Positions 20,721 through 30,237 of a stretch of 64,000 nucleotides of DNA are shown here, piece after piece; the first letter of the stretch is position 1; the number at the start of each line of letters is the position of its first letter. A program made the translations under genes and the position numbers. The DNA is from Prosopocoilus inquinatus (Eukaryota; Arthropoda; Insecta; Coleoptera; Lucanidae). The notes under the pieces are model-generated. The model made no database searches. It was not told where the DNA came from and saw only the letters and a program-made list of their open reading frames with translations. Location: positions 58,652,212-58,716,211 of the forward strand of contig CM069870.1 of the NCBI GenBank assembly GCA_036172665.1, given 5' to 3'.

Positions 20721-22200
20721 AATTAAGTAAATTATTGTTATATTTAATTCCCATATTTGTGGCCTGTTGAATTAATTACGATTTCTAATCGGCCTGGGCA
20801 GAGAAACGGTTGAAGCCATTAGATTCCACCTAAAATTTTGACAGTTCTTTCATTTTTTAACTGATTCAGCCGAAGGCCAAGATTAATATACAAGCTAAGA
20901 TTAATATGCAGTAGAGCTTGATTCGAGAAAATCTAGCGACGATATTCACTTGTATTTGTTATACTTTAAGAAATATGTTTGAAATATCGTAAATTACATT
21001 AAATTTACAAGTAACCTTTGAACTTTGAAATATTCTAATTAGTTTTAATTTAGCTTTAGTAAAAATATACATGGTGTACCTGCATGTCAATTGTTCGTTC
21101 CTCAGATTCGTTTATGTTTATAAGTCGACGTCGAAGGAATGCCGAAAAATAATATACGAAGAGAATGCAATTTTTGAAAACGTTTCAAAATTTTTGTACG
21201 TGTGATTTCTAATGAAGCAAAGAAAATCTAACTGGCTTCCGTTATTCATTTATTTCTCGATATCTAGCTAAAGAAATTGACTTTAATAAGATTTTTGATG
21301 TATTTGCAGCTGTTAGTGCAAATCTTTTTAAATTAAAAACATAACGTAAAATTTTTGTTTCATATATTTTTGTAAATGTGTATTACATTCTTTTTAGTCT
21401 TTTACTAGAAGCAGTTAAATTATTTTTTCTGTATCTCTTTTTGTGCGTAAATATCTATACGAATTTTTCTTTAACCCAAAATCTTACCGCCATACGAAAA
21501 CTTCCTATAATAATAAGAGACGTTAGACAGAAAATTTGCAACTCGGCGACTTAAGTTCTAGCTACGCCACTGCCTACCAGTCCAGCCAACTTAAGTATTT
21601 TATCCCTATATTTGATGAAATTATTTGAAGATTGGTATTTTTTAGGAATACTTTTAGGGATGAAATTTAGAAAAATCTATTTTTTCACTTTGGCATAGTA
21701 TTAGTATTATTTTTTTACACGAATTTATATTGATTTGTTTTGTTATCGGCTTTTACTGAGGATTGTTTAGGGATTATGATGTTACAAGGTTTAGGAATAA
21801 TCGCAAAAAACGTCGCAAAACACTTGTGCTTACTCAGAAGGTTTATTTTTTACGCGATTTCTTCTTACTTATTCAAAACTATTCTTTAAGAAGCAGAAAT
21901 TTGGGAATATCTAGCTCAGTTTTAGGAATAATCGAGAATACATTTAGAGCAATTTTGACTGGCAATTAAACAGTAAATAAAGCTTTTAAATAACAAGAGA
22001 ACTGACATCGATAAACTATTGTAATTAAAACTCGTAACAAGCTGCATTTTACGAGGAATAAATTGAACAATGCAATTTGGAAATTTTAATGAGTTAACTG
22101 TCGATGAATAACTGAGCGTGAACTGTGAGTAATTAGATGTAACATAATGTTAAAAACAAACGGTATTTTAGAAGCAAGTTTAATTACATAAATTAATTAA
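20721..22200. other. No gene recognised
   Basis: AT-rich intergenic DNA. The frame 21763-21969 contains a tandem phrase (tttaggaataatcg twice) but no domain. Confidence 0.4.
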
Positions 22201-22340
22201 AGTTTTTAAAACTTTAACCAGGCAATATTCAAATTGAAAAAAGCCCTCGAAATTTCTTGACGAAGCCATCAATCGTTAGCGAAACGTTCGGTGCTCGTTC
22301 CAATTTGAATACTGTCCGGTTAAGTTTAAAAACTTTATTT
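22201..22340 (+). repeat. Family H foldback with hammerhead-like core
   Basis: The outer arms aagtttttaaaactttaacc and caatattcaaattg pair with caatttgaatactgtccggt and taagtttaaaaactt. The apex holds cttgacgaagccatcaatcg followed by ttagcgaaacgtt. The same apex and right-hand block recur at 43726-43806 and, reversed, at 20600-20720. Confidence 0.7.
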
Positions 22341-23783
22341 ACTTAAATCAATATAAAATTATGTCATTGTTTGCTTGCTGTCGAAAAGTTATTCGTATTA
22401 AAAATGTTCTCTGAATAGTTTGTAGCTAGGCTTCGACCCCTGAAATTGTTTGTGATTAAATTTCCTCACAGCAAGCCAGCAGGTGACCCTTGTGAATTAA
22501 ATTTCATGGAGCAGGTAATGTATTATGTTTCAATTTATAACCCTTTCGGTATCCAATTTCGTATTATCGTCCCGATTTTGATGTTCAAGACAATGAGTAG
22601 TTTAATTACACACGTGCCGCCAAAATTTGGAAAGCAAAACTGGAGCTTTGCGGAATAAATTTAGAAATTATTTTAACTTTTCGTCATTTATTTGACAAAC
22701 TGAAAATTTTAATATGATAATTACGTGTATAATCCTCAAAGAAATTATCTGCATAACAGCAACTTGTTGTTGAGTTATAATTAAACCAGGTGAGTCAAGA
22801 ATACTGTTGCCTAATTAAATGTCTCGCAAATTCGAAAAATTACTCTTATTGGTATCACTAGATTTTGCGACAGTATTTCGTTTTATTCAGCGGAGGTACG
22901 AAAATTTTAATTTATTCTTATGTACTGCTGTAACAAGAAAAGGCAAAAATAAATAAAAGCTTTTAACATAAAGGACAGTAACGAATATTGACAAAAGTTA
23001 ACCTGCTTGTCAAACTGTCTTATTATTAGAAAAATATGCGCTAAATTCAAACAAGCAATAGTTGCAATAGTTTTCTGGCTCACCCGGTATATATGCCTAT
23101 GGCAAAATTAAAGATGGGTAAAGGAAGAACAAAAAAAAACTGAGTTAAAGATGATAAAATAATTCGGACGTTAGATGTGAATAAAGCGCGGTTAGAAGTA
23201 CAATTCCGACTAAAAGAGAAATAAATAGCAAAAAACGAAACCGTAATAACAAGTTACAGACTAAAATGCTTTAAGCTGTATTGTACTGTAAGCATGCAGG
23301 TAAATGCTGAAAAGACGACAGATTAAAAAAAAGGAAATCTTTACCTGTGCCACAACAGAATTAGATAATCACCTAACCCACTCTTCACTCTTTTTGTCGC
23401 CAGTCCTTTTAGCAGTCCATGCAAAGTTTGAACCTCGAATTTCTTTGTTGGCAGCCTGGTTCTCGAAAATAAAGGCCAAAATCGATTTCTACTTCATTTC
23501 CCACGGGTAGCTGGACGGCAACGACGCCTACTTAGATAGCCAGAATTGTCGAAATTGGTTCACTCCTCCCTTTCTCTGTTTTCATAATGGTCCTTCCTTA
23601 TTATAATAGTTCAAATAAAACAATAATAGCATACATACATAACATAATAGTTCCCTTTTTGGATTGGGTTGGGTTGGGTTTTGGATACGATAAAGAGAGA
23701 TAAAGGATAAAGAAATCTCCTATACTTTTTAAAGCAATTGAACGTTTCTAAACTTTGTCAAAATTAAAATTTGTAAATGTAGA
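22341..23783. other. No gene recognised
   Basis: AT-rich. A TTGGG run (four units around 23659-23680) and short frames were noted without support for a gene. Confidence 0.4.
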
Positions 23784-23787
23784 TTAA

Positions 23788-24235
23788 AAGTTTGGAAAAT
23801 ATTTGCCTTAAGTCACTAAAGTCTAATGGCCAGTTGCACCAAACAATTTAAGGCGAGCTTAAATTTAAGCATTGCTAATAATGTGACATTGGAGATTACA
23901 CAACATTGTATACGTCATATTCTAAGTGGTACCTAGAGTTAAGCTAGCCTTAAAGTGTTTGGTGTAACTGGCCCTAAGTCTAAGTCGAAGGTAAAAAGTT
24001 GTTTATTAATTCAACAGAAGGCTAAGATGACATTTTTTGGTCGGTGACCATTCTCAAATCTTACATAGCTCGTAGTTATAAATAGTATTGACGGAAAGAC
24101 ATTTTGTTAGTGACTCTGTCGCTAACAAAATTTCACTGAAACTGTCATCTTAGCCTTCTATTGATGAATTGATAAACAATCTAGATACTTCGACTTAGAA
24201 AGCGTTTTAGTGAAGGCAAATCCTTTCCAAACTTT
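23788..24235. mobile_element. Palindromic MITE flanked by TTAA, with a nested MITE
   Basis: The outer ends AAGTTTGGAAAatatttgcc and ggcaaatccTTTCCAAACTTT are inverted repeats next to TTAA on each side (23784-23787 and 24236-24239), suggesting a piggyBac-type target. Further in, ttgtttattaattcaacag and aaggctaagatgaca pair with the right arm tgtcatcttagcctt and ctattgatgaat. The left arm is interrupted by the 149-bp element 23827-23975. Confidence 0.75.
23827..23975. mobile_element. Nested 149-bp MITE with 8-bp target duplication
   Basis: The ends TGGCCAGTTGCACCAAACA and the complement of AGGGCCAGTTACACCAAACA form inverted repeats, continued inward by aatttaaggc(g)agctta. The flanks are AAGTCTAA on both sides (23819-23826 and 23976-23983). 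It inserted into one arm of the surrounding palindromic element, so it is younger than that element. Confidence 0.85.
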
Positions 24236-24262
24236 TTAATAGTCACTAATATATGGATAACC

Positions 24263-24544
24263 CGTTTTTTTATCTGTGGTGTTTGCCCAACGGGGCCCTA
24301 AGTCATAGATTGTCAGGACCTCAGGAACGGGAGTGTATTTTTGTGTGTATAAAGTGTTCCATGGCTTTGTTACTTCCAAACCTCATCGCCGTTGAAGGGG
24401 ATGCAGTGTTGAATTTTCTCCTCAACACTAAAGGGTACCTGAAGTGAGTAACAACCCTCGAGAAATATCTCGAGCGGGTCCGAACCCAGGACCTTACGAC
24501 TGCAAGACCGGTCCCTTACCACTGGACCGTTCAGGCGTTTCAAA
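24263..24544 (-). mobile_element. tRNA-derived SINE, copy 2
   Basis: Minus-strand copy of 7187-7462. Read on that strand, it begins acgcctgaacggtccagtgg, with A-box-like ggtccagtggtaaggg (24515-24530) and B-box-like tgggttcggaccc (24478-24490), then the shared body tcgagatatttctcga, cttcaggtaccc, ccccttcaacggcga, ending at cacagata plus an A run. The tRNA-like head is clearer than in copy 1. Frames through it (24253-24447 and 24370-24627) are incidental. Confidence 0.8.
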
Positions 24545-24740
24545 TGGATGTTATCAAAAAACAATTCGAAATGAAGGGAAAGTGAAGGAAAAAGAAATTT
24601 GATGTACTTCCTGCGAAAAATTAGCAATGCGTAAAATCCGATAATTCAAAAGACGGAATGAAAAACAATAAATGCGAAGGGCTCAAAAACTTTCAACGCA
24701 ACAGAGAGGAGCGAAGCAAGAAAACATCTTGGGCCCCTTA

Positions 24741-24958
24741 CTGTTCTCTGTAATAACTAAAGCTTGGCGAAAATTCTTGAACAACTCCCGCCACTTCTGT
24801 TCAGAGGCACGATGTCACATGCATACCGTAAACGGCATTACACTATCGTGCTTCAGATTTTGTGCGCGACACTGGAGTCCGATGCGTAAAGTGGGAGGTA
24901 AATCAACCCTGTTTCAAGAATTTTCGCCTAGCTCCAGTAATAACCGAACGCAGTGGTT
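24741..24958. repeat. Foldback MITE
   Basis: ctgttctctgtaataactaa, agcttggcgaaaattcttga (24741-24780) and ctccc pair imperfectly with gggagg, ttcaagaattttcgcctagc and ccagtaataaccgaacg (24893-24950). The interior is GC-richer than the flanks. The frame at 24672-24998 crosses it and is not supported as a gene. Confidence 0.6.
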
Positions 24959-25019
24959 AGCCCTGCGCGCTACTGTAAGTTGCTCGTTCCGGTTCTAAGT
25001 CGGGCCAGCCCCGCAAGAC

Positions 25020-25600
25020 AAATTTATTTGGAAAATGTGTCCACTTTAACTTTTGCAGTTGTTGCCTACTCGCAGTAAATCCCAAAAACCCAACCGAACT
25101 GCATCGAGACAAATTATGAAAAGGAAAATTGGGGGGATAAAATTTAAAATCGCAGAGAAAACGATAAAAATTCGAGAAATAATTTCAAGGTCAACCGAAC
25201 CCAACTGAAGAATCTAAAATAGACAGAAGTTGTGAACAATTTAAACGAAGTTTAGTAAAAAGAGTTTAAATTTTCCGAAAAAATACATAAAAATTGAAAA
25301 ATGTACAAACCAACATAAGAAAAACTGGGGGAAAAAAATTAAGAAAGCAAAAAAAAAAAAACTATTACAATTCGAAAAACCATTACAAGGTCTAGTTGAA
25401 GAATTTAAAATATACAGTAATCGTGAAAATGTTAAGCAAAGTTAAAATGATTTCCAAAATAAAAATCTGAAAAATTTGGGAAATTTTTTTCAAGGCCAAC
25501 CCTGTCCTACTGAAGATGCACGTTCCGATTCAAACAAATTTATTTATTTTCCCTTTTGCCTACCCGCGGTAAATCGTCTGGAGCCGCCACTGTCCGAACG
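25020..25600 (-). repeat. Degenerate repeat block flanked by short direct repeats
   Basis: The centre (about 25140-25510) repeats the phrase caaggtcaacc/caaggtctagttgaag with tgaaga-ttaaaat, in the reverse orientation of the degenerate repeats in CD36 intron 4 (42960-44520, ggttgaccttg). On either side acaaatttattt...ttttgc...cctac(t/c)cgc(a/g)gtaaatc occurs at 25019-25080 and 25534-25575, which could be element ends. Confidence 0.45.
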
Positions 25601-26382
25601 TTGGCATTAAATGACAATATCGTTCCAATGAATGCGATGACATGCTTAAATCTACCTAAGAAAAGAGGGAGAGAAGCAATTCGCCTGCGTTTAGCAATAA
25701 CGAAGTAAGCTATTAAAAGCAACAGAGAAAAGAGAAAAAGTTTTATGCAAACGACTTCGTAAGTTGAATGAATGTACACAAAAGAAGAAAGACTGAGCTT
25801 TTAAAACAGACCGTTCCAAAACATGCAAAATACTGACAACAAAGGTTAGCAAAAAATCGGAGAAGAAACAGAAAACAACAACAAAAGGAAACTGTGCATT
25901 GTTATTGACCAGTCTTTAGTAACGTATGCAAGAGCAAATCATTAATAATGTAAGGAAAGCATGGGAAGGAAGTACATGCCAACAGCCAACATAAGGACAA
26001 ACCTTAATAGTGGACAAGAAAAATATTAGAAACTGGCAAGGAGAGAAAAAGGAAAAAAGAAAAGACCGAGAACGACCAAATTAAGGACAATGGAAGATGT
26101 TTCAGGTACGCTACGTGGATGGATGTGGGGCGAATAGTAACAAGGAAGAGATGAAAGAAAGAATTGAAAATTTGGACTCTCCTAAAAAGAAACCAATTAT
26201 GATAAACATAAGAGTAGAGAGAAGAGGTGAACCAAAAAGCATTACCATTAAAGAGAGAAACGGCAACTCAACTGTTTGGTTACCAGTCTACTAATAGCGC
26301 ATTTTAGACTAAAATCTCGGGAACGCTCTCGAAGTATCTCCATCCTGTTTTAATCTCCTGTAAAAACATACTCTCAGAGTAC
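25601..26382. other. No gene recognised
   Basis: Includes a frame (26097-26294) rich in K, E and R without a known domain. gatgtggggcgaatagtaac at about 26121 resembles the 78-bp tandem unit downstream. Confidence 0.35.
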
Positions 26383-26538
26383 TCTAGAGCAATCAGTCGA
26401 AAACGCTATAAGATAAAAAAAAGTTGAGAAAAAGATGAATGTGGGGCGAACAACAACAGCTCTAGAGCAATCAGTCGAAAACGCTATAAGATAAAAAAAA
26501 GTTGAGAAAAAGATGAATGTGGGGCGAACAGCAACAAG
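26383..26538. repeat. Tandem duplication, two 78-bp units
   Basis: tctagagcaatcagtcgaaa starts at 26383 and again at 26461, and the two 78-bp units are identical or nearly so, down to gatgaatgtggggcgaaca. Such high identity indicates a recent local duplication, replication slippage or an assembly artefact. Confidence 0.85.
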
Positions 26539-27168
26539 AAAGAGAAGATGGTGTAAGCGCGGAGTTTCTAGGTAAAGGAACCGAATTAAAATATACAAAG
26601 AAATTAAATTAATTAAATGATGACAAATCGGGCCCTTGAATAAACAAATGAAACTAAAACAAAAAATAATTGAAATCTTTGTCCTCACGTAGTTAATCCG
26701 GCTCTCTCTCCCTTGGCAAGTCGGAAACGTAAGTTCTTGAACTCTACAACTATCCGAGTATATTATTGAAATTGGATTACATTAAATATTAATTGATTAA
26801 TTAGTTAACACACAATGAAATGAAAGTCCTTTGAAGGTGTTAAAAAGGAGTATATTGAACACCTTAATTTTACAAATGAAAATAAGACAAGAAAATGACA
26901 GCTAATAACAGAAAATAATAAAAATCGTGGGACAATTTTTAAAAATTTCACAATAGGAAAATATGATAGAGTACAAAATTCATATTCCTATCTGTTTAGT
27001 TTCCTACCACCACCAGAGAACCTCTCTCCTTTACTTTTCGGATTGTGACTCGACAGGGCCTCGCTAGCCCTTCTCACTCACGAAAACTCTTAACTTTCCG
27101 GAGTTCCATTTATATTAACAATTTTGACAAAACGACGTCTTACTTAAATTAGGGCCGAAGGACGATTG
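26539..27168. other. No gene recognised
   Basis: AT-rich DNA without supported coding potential; adjoins the hAT insertion at 27177. Confidence 0.4.
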
Positions 27169-27176
27169 ACTTAAGC

Positions 27177-27805
27177 CAGCGTTTCCCAAACTTTTAGGTT
27201 TCGCGACCCCCTTTTGAGCTGTATTATGATTCACGCCCTCCCTCCTCCTCGGTCCCCTCGAATCTCGAACTTGAAGACTGATGCTGATCAAATATTTTCA
27301 TAGTATTTTTTGAATATTTGAGACTCACATTATATTTCATAACTGACAGTAACAGCACATTTGTTTTATTGAAGCTTGTTTACATATCTTGCATAGCATT
27401 GACTCGTTTTTTCTGAAACTAAACTTGGGAAATTTTGGTCGTCATTGACTGTTAAAGATTTGTACTTGACTCGTATTTGATTAAAAGTAAAAAGTAAAGA
27501 AATTGATGTCTTAATTATGAGCACTAGGAATAATTTATTAAAAATTTTGTTTATTCCCGACCATTTTTTGGCAAAATGAAACAAATTTATATGAAAATTT
27601 ATCATTTACGGAATTGAAACTGACGTTTTATTTGACAATGACGACCAAAATTTATTGCTTGCGACAATACATATGTTCAAAGTAAAAAAACAAACATAAT
27701 CTCTTATAAAAAAATAATATGATAAATTTTTAATTTAGTCTGCTGCGTCCCCCTTTGAAGACTTACGCGCCCCCGTAGAGGGATCCCACTGTTTGGGAAA
27801 CGCTG
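27177..27805 (-). mobile_element. hAT-type nonautonomous element, 629 bp
   Basis: It starts CAGCGTTTCCCAAACT and ends GTTTGGGAAACGCTG, with a perfect 8-bp target duplication ACTTAAGC (27169-27176 and 27806-27813). There is no transposase. The minus-strand frame in its middle (27366-27605) is not recognised. Shared interior with 18153-18340 shows they are one family. A fragment of its interior recurs at about 50880-51112. Confidence 0.9.
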
Positions 27806-27813
27806 ACTTAAGC

Positions 27814-28224
27814 ACTAATTATCTACCTTCTCGCCGAGAGGTTCGTTTAAAAAAAAAACCCGCGCTTCAAAATTAGCCCAGGAGCTGGCAGCCTATAACG
27901 TGTCCCTTCAGAATTATTCTTTTTGAGTAAGTGAAATAACTTTTTCATACGCGTCAACAAAAGAAACGCGTTATCAAACAGGATGTTCAGTCTTTAAGCT
28001 CGCTTAGAATTTGATAATAATTTTGAATTCGCGTCTCGAATTTCTTTATGCGAAATTACGGGATACGCAAGATCATTTAAGGAACATAATTTATATTAAA
28101 CATTTCGGCTGTTTACAATAGAAAGTTTTGAATTTGATTAGAAATTTAGTTGAAGACGAAAGCGTGACGGAAATAATCAAAAACCAGTCAAAATGAAGTG
28201 CATACTTCAAAATAAACAATTTTA
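27814..28224. other. No gene recognised
   Basis: Short stretch between the hAT element and the LINE tail; nothing identified. Confidence 0.4.
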
Positions 28225-28971
28225 AGTAGTAGTAGTAGTAGTAGTTTAATCATTCATAAAATATCAGTGATGTAGAATGATACAAGACATAACAACATCT
28301 TAATTACAGAATCATAGAACATATTAAAATTTAGAAAGCAAAAAAACGTTATATTTAAAGGTTGATACTGATTGAAGCGCTGCGATGACTCTAATCTGAG
28401 AGGAATTCATTGACTGAATAAAATACATTATTATAGAGATACAATTTCAATTTTTTTATTAATCGTTTACGTATAATTTCGCTAGAAATATCTGGAGGCA
28501 ATTTACTAAAGATTTTAAAGCTAAAATTTAAGAAACTTTTTCATAAAGTGCAAATTATGGTACTGTTAATCTTATTTCGTTTTTGCTGCGTGTTGGATAG
28601 CCATGTATCACTGAGTTAACTGAGTTGTTCGAACGAAAATAAAAGACGTACACAGAGCTTTCGTAAATGAACAAGTTAATAATAGTTAGTATATGTAAGC
28701 TTTTAAAATGCTCTCTGCATGAGAAATATGTTTTATAATGCGAATGCACTGTTTCTGCATCTTTAAAACTTTATCTAAGTTAAAGCGATTACCCCAGTAT
28801 AGTAAAGCATAACGGGCTATTGATTCGAAGTATCCGTGATAAACTGATAATAGTGACCACTGATTACAGATTTTAAGCCCTCTCATAGCAAAAATTGCTT
28901 TATTAAGTTTAGTATTAATTTTATAAAAGTGATCTTTCCAACGCCGTCGACAACCAAACCCAGAAAGGTAC
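28225..28971 (-). pseudogene. LINE reverse-transcriptase C-terminus and 3' tail
   Basis: Minus-strand continuation of the element at 35425-36400. In broken frames it reads KAIFAMRGLKICNQWSLLS, YFESIARYALLYWGNRF and MQKQCIRIIKHISH, then SCREHFKSLHILTIINLFIY and HGYPTRSKNEIRL. These are the typical thumb and C-terminal phrases of Jockey/CR1-group non-LTR retrotransposons. The element ends in a trinucleotide run (AGT, seven units on the plus strand, 28225-28245). Stops and shifts make it inactive. It is separated from its other half only by the Ty3 insertion and the GTAC duplication. Confidence 0.8.
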
Positions 28972-29316
28972 TGTTACGTTTCTAGGGTTTTAATTTATTT
29001 ATTTAAACGAATAAAACACTAGATAAAAACTTAACCGTAATTTAATAAAGCTTAAAAACTAATTTATTTGTAATAATTTATTTTCACACTAAAAATCTAA
29101 CTTCGACGTTCGCTGTTAGAATTCGACTGACTGGTGAGTCAACCCGGGGCGATTTTATATCATTCGCCGCCGTCTGGAACTCTCTATGCGGGAAGATTCC
29201 AGTCTGTTCGATGTGACACCGGTGTAGGCCCCGGTGGCGTGATGGCCGATGACGCACAACAGCAAACCGACCTCCTGACGCCCTCAGCGTGACGCAGCAC
29301 TGAGCGGCTCGCCACA
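28972..29316 (-). repeat. 3' LTR of the young Ty3 element
   Basis: 345 bp. On the minus strand it begins TGTGGCGAG and ends CGTAACA. It contains a TATA-like ATATAAAA (29153-29161, reversed) and AATAAA signals near the distal end. It differs from 35076-35420 by one A/C and one A/G change (about positions 29218 and 29264). Confidence 0.95.
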
Positions 29317-30237
29317 CTGCCCCCTTCTTAAAAACGTTTCGTCTCGAAATGTTCCTGGTGATATTCTTGAAGGAGGATGTCGGAATCTACAAGCTGGCCC
29401 ATTCTTGCAATTTCCCGTCTGGAAGAAGTAGCAGTCTACGGTTTTGCTGTTGCTGACTGTTGCCTGTGGGTGATGGCTGCAGACTAGGACTTCAATTCCC
29501 GTTCTGTGGAAGATGACTTCCAGCATGCTTCGTATTACTCTCCAGTCTAGTCCGTCCAATCCGCAGCCCAATTTGGGGATGGCCAACTTCATCTGATGGT
29601 TCTCTATTAGCTGTCTCCTCAGGCTATATAGGGCTCTCCACATACTTTGATAGTCAGGTTTACCGCTTGATGTCTTCTTAGTGACTAAATAATGCACGTG
29701 GCGCCTCCGATCTGCCGTCGAATCAATGATCTGCAAGCTCTTGCCTACCATGGGATACTGTCTTCGTAGCTCCTCGATTTGGCCAAATTTCTTCCTAAAC
29801 ACCTGAGCGATTCCTTTGGACATTTTCAGGTCTTCTGCTACGCAATGGGCCAGACTGTACTCCAGTGGCACTTTAAAGAGATCTTGTTGCTTCTCCGTGG
29901 TCACTCCAAACCGTCCCTTGCTTCCTTCGGCGTGATGAGACATGAAGGTTTCGAAGTTCACTTCGGAAACTTGCGCCCTTTGTACTGTCCCTTCATCTGC
30001 TTCTCCATGGTAAGGGGCTATCCGGTTGAAGTGGATTACTTTGGGTTTGCCATGGGGGACCTTCCTGATGCGGTAAACGACGTCGTTGATCCGTTTCATC
30101 ACCTTGTAAGGACCTTCCCAAGAGGTCTGTAATTTTGGGGAGAGGCCTCGACGTCTTTGGGGGTTATAAAGCCAGACCAGTGCTCCAGGTTGGTATCCAG
30201 GTCTGTATATTGTGACGCACTTGGTTGTGGATATCAT
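29284..30237 (-). CDS. Integrase tail + TARG1-type macrodomain + CCCH zinc finger
   Basis: A 317-codon frame, probably the C-terminal part of pol after a frameshift. Residues 11-76 are the integrase C-terminal domain (GYQPGALVWLYNP, SWEGPYKVMKRI, VIHFNRIAPYH). Residues 115-253 form a macrodomain of the OARD1/TARG1 (Poa1p-like) type: DLFKVPLEYSLAHCVAEDLK, SKGIAQVFRKKFG, VHYLVTKK and IPKLGCGLDGLDW. Human TARG1 uses a Lys in the TKK region and an Asp in GCGLD for removing ADP-ribose from proteins; both motifs are present (residues 187-188 and 228). Residues 269-287 are C-x7-C-x5-C-x3-H, a CCCH finger of the RNA-binding type. The first codons before residue 11 are an artefact of the shifted frame. 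Function in the element is unknown. Confidence 0.9.
   Translation of the reverse strand: MISTTKCVTIYRPGYQPGALVWLYNPQRRRGLSPKLQTSWEGPYKVMKRINDVVYRIRKVPHGKPKVIHFNRIAPYHGEADEGTVQRAQVSEVNFETFMSHHAEGSKGRFGVTTEKQQDLFKVPLEYSLAHCVAEDLKMSKGIAQVFRKKFGQIEELRRQYPMVGKSLQIIDSTADRRRHVHYLVTKKTSSGKPDYQSMWRALYSLRRQLIENHQMKLAIPKLGCGLDGLDWRVIRSMLEVIFHRTGIEVLVCSHHPQATVSNSKTVDCYFFQTGNCKNGPACRFRHPPSRISPGTFRDETFLRRGQCGEPLSAASR
29317..29330 (-). promoter_or_regulatory. Polypurine tract
   Basis: On the minus strand, TAAGAAGGGGGCAG directly abuts the TGTGG start of the 3' LTR, where plus-strand DNA priming is expected. It lies inside the last reading frame, which runs 33 bp into the LTR. Confidence 0.8.
29377..29433 (-). 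other. CCCH zinc-finger coding segment
   Basis: Encodes CYFFQTGNCKNGPACRFRH: C-x7-C-x5-C-x3-H, with aromatic and basic residues as in RNA-binding CCCH fingers. It lies at the C-terminus after the macrodomain. The Gag frame shows no CCHC knuckle, so this finger might serve nucleic-acid binding for the element; that is inference. Confidence 0.8.
29479..29895 (-). other. Macrodomain coding segment
   Basis: About 139 codons covering the complete TARG1-like fold by motif order: LAHCVAED (ADP-ribose-binding start), MSKGIAQVFRKKF, YLVTKK, then GCGLDGLDW and VIFHRTGIEVLVC. No stop or frameshift falls inside it, although lesions occur upstream in pol. Confidence 0.88.

Noticed and set aside
23655..23685. 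TTGGG run that might be telomere-like
   Set aside because: Only about four units and not the TTAGG or TCAGG repeat of insects.
29084..29317. 77-residue frame also found at 35188-35478
   Set aside because: Entirely within the two LTRs; the duplicate reflects LTR identity.
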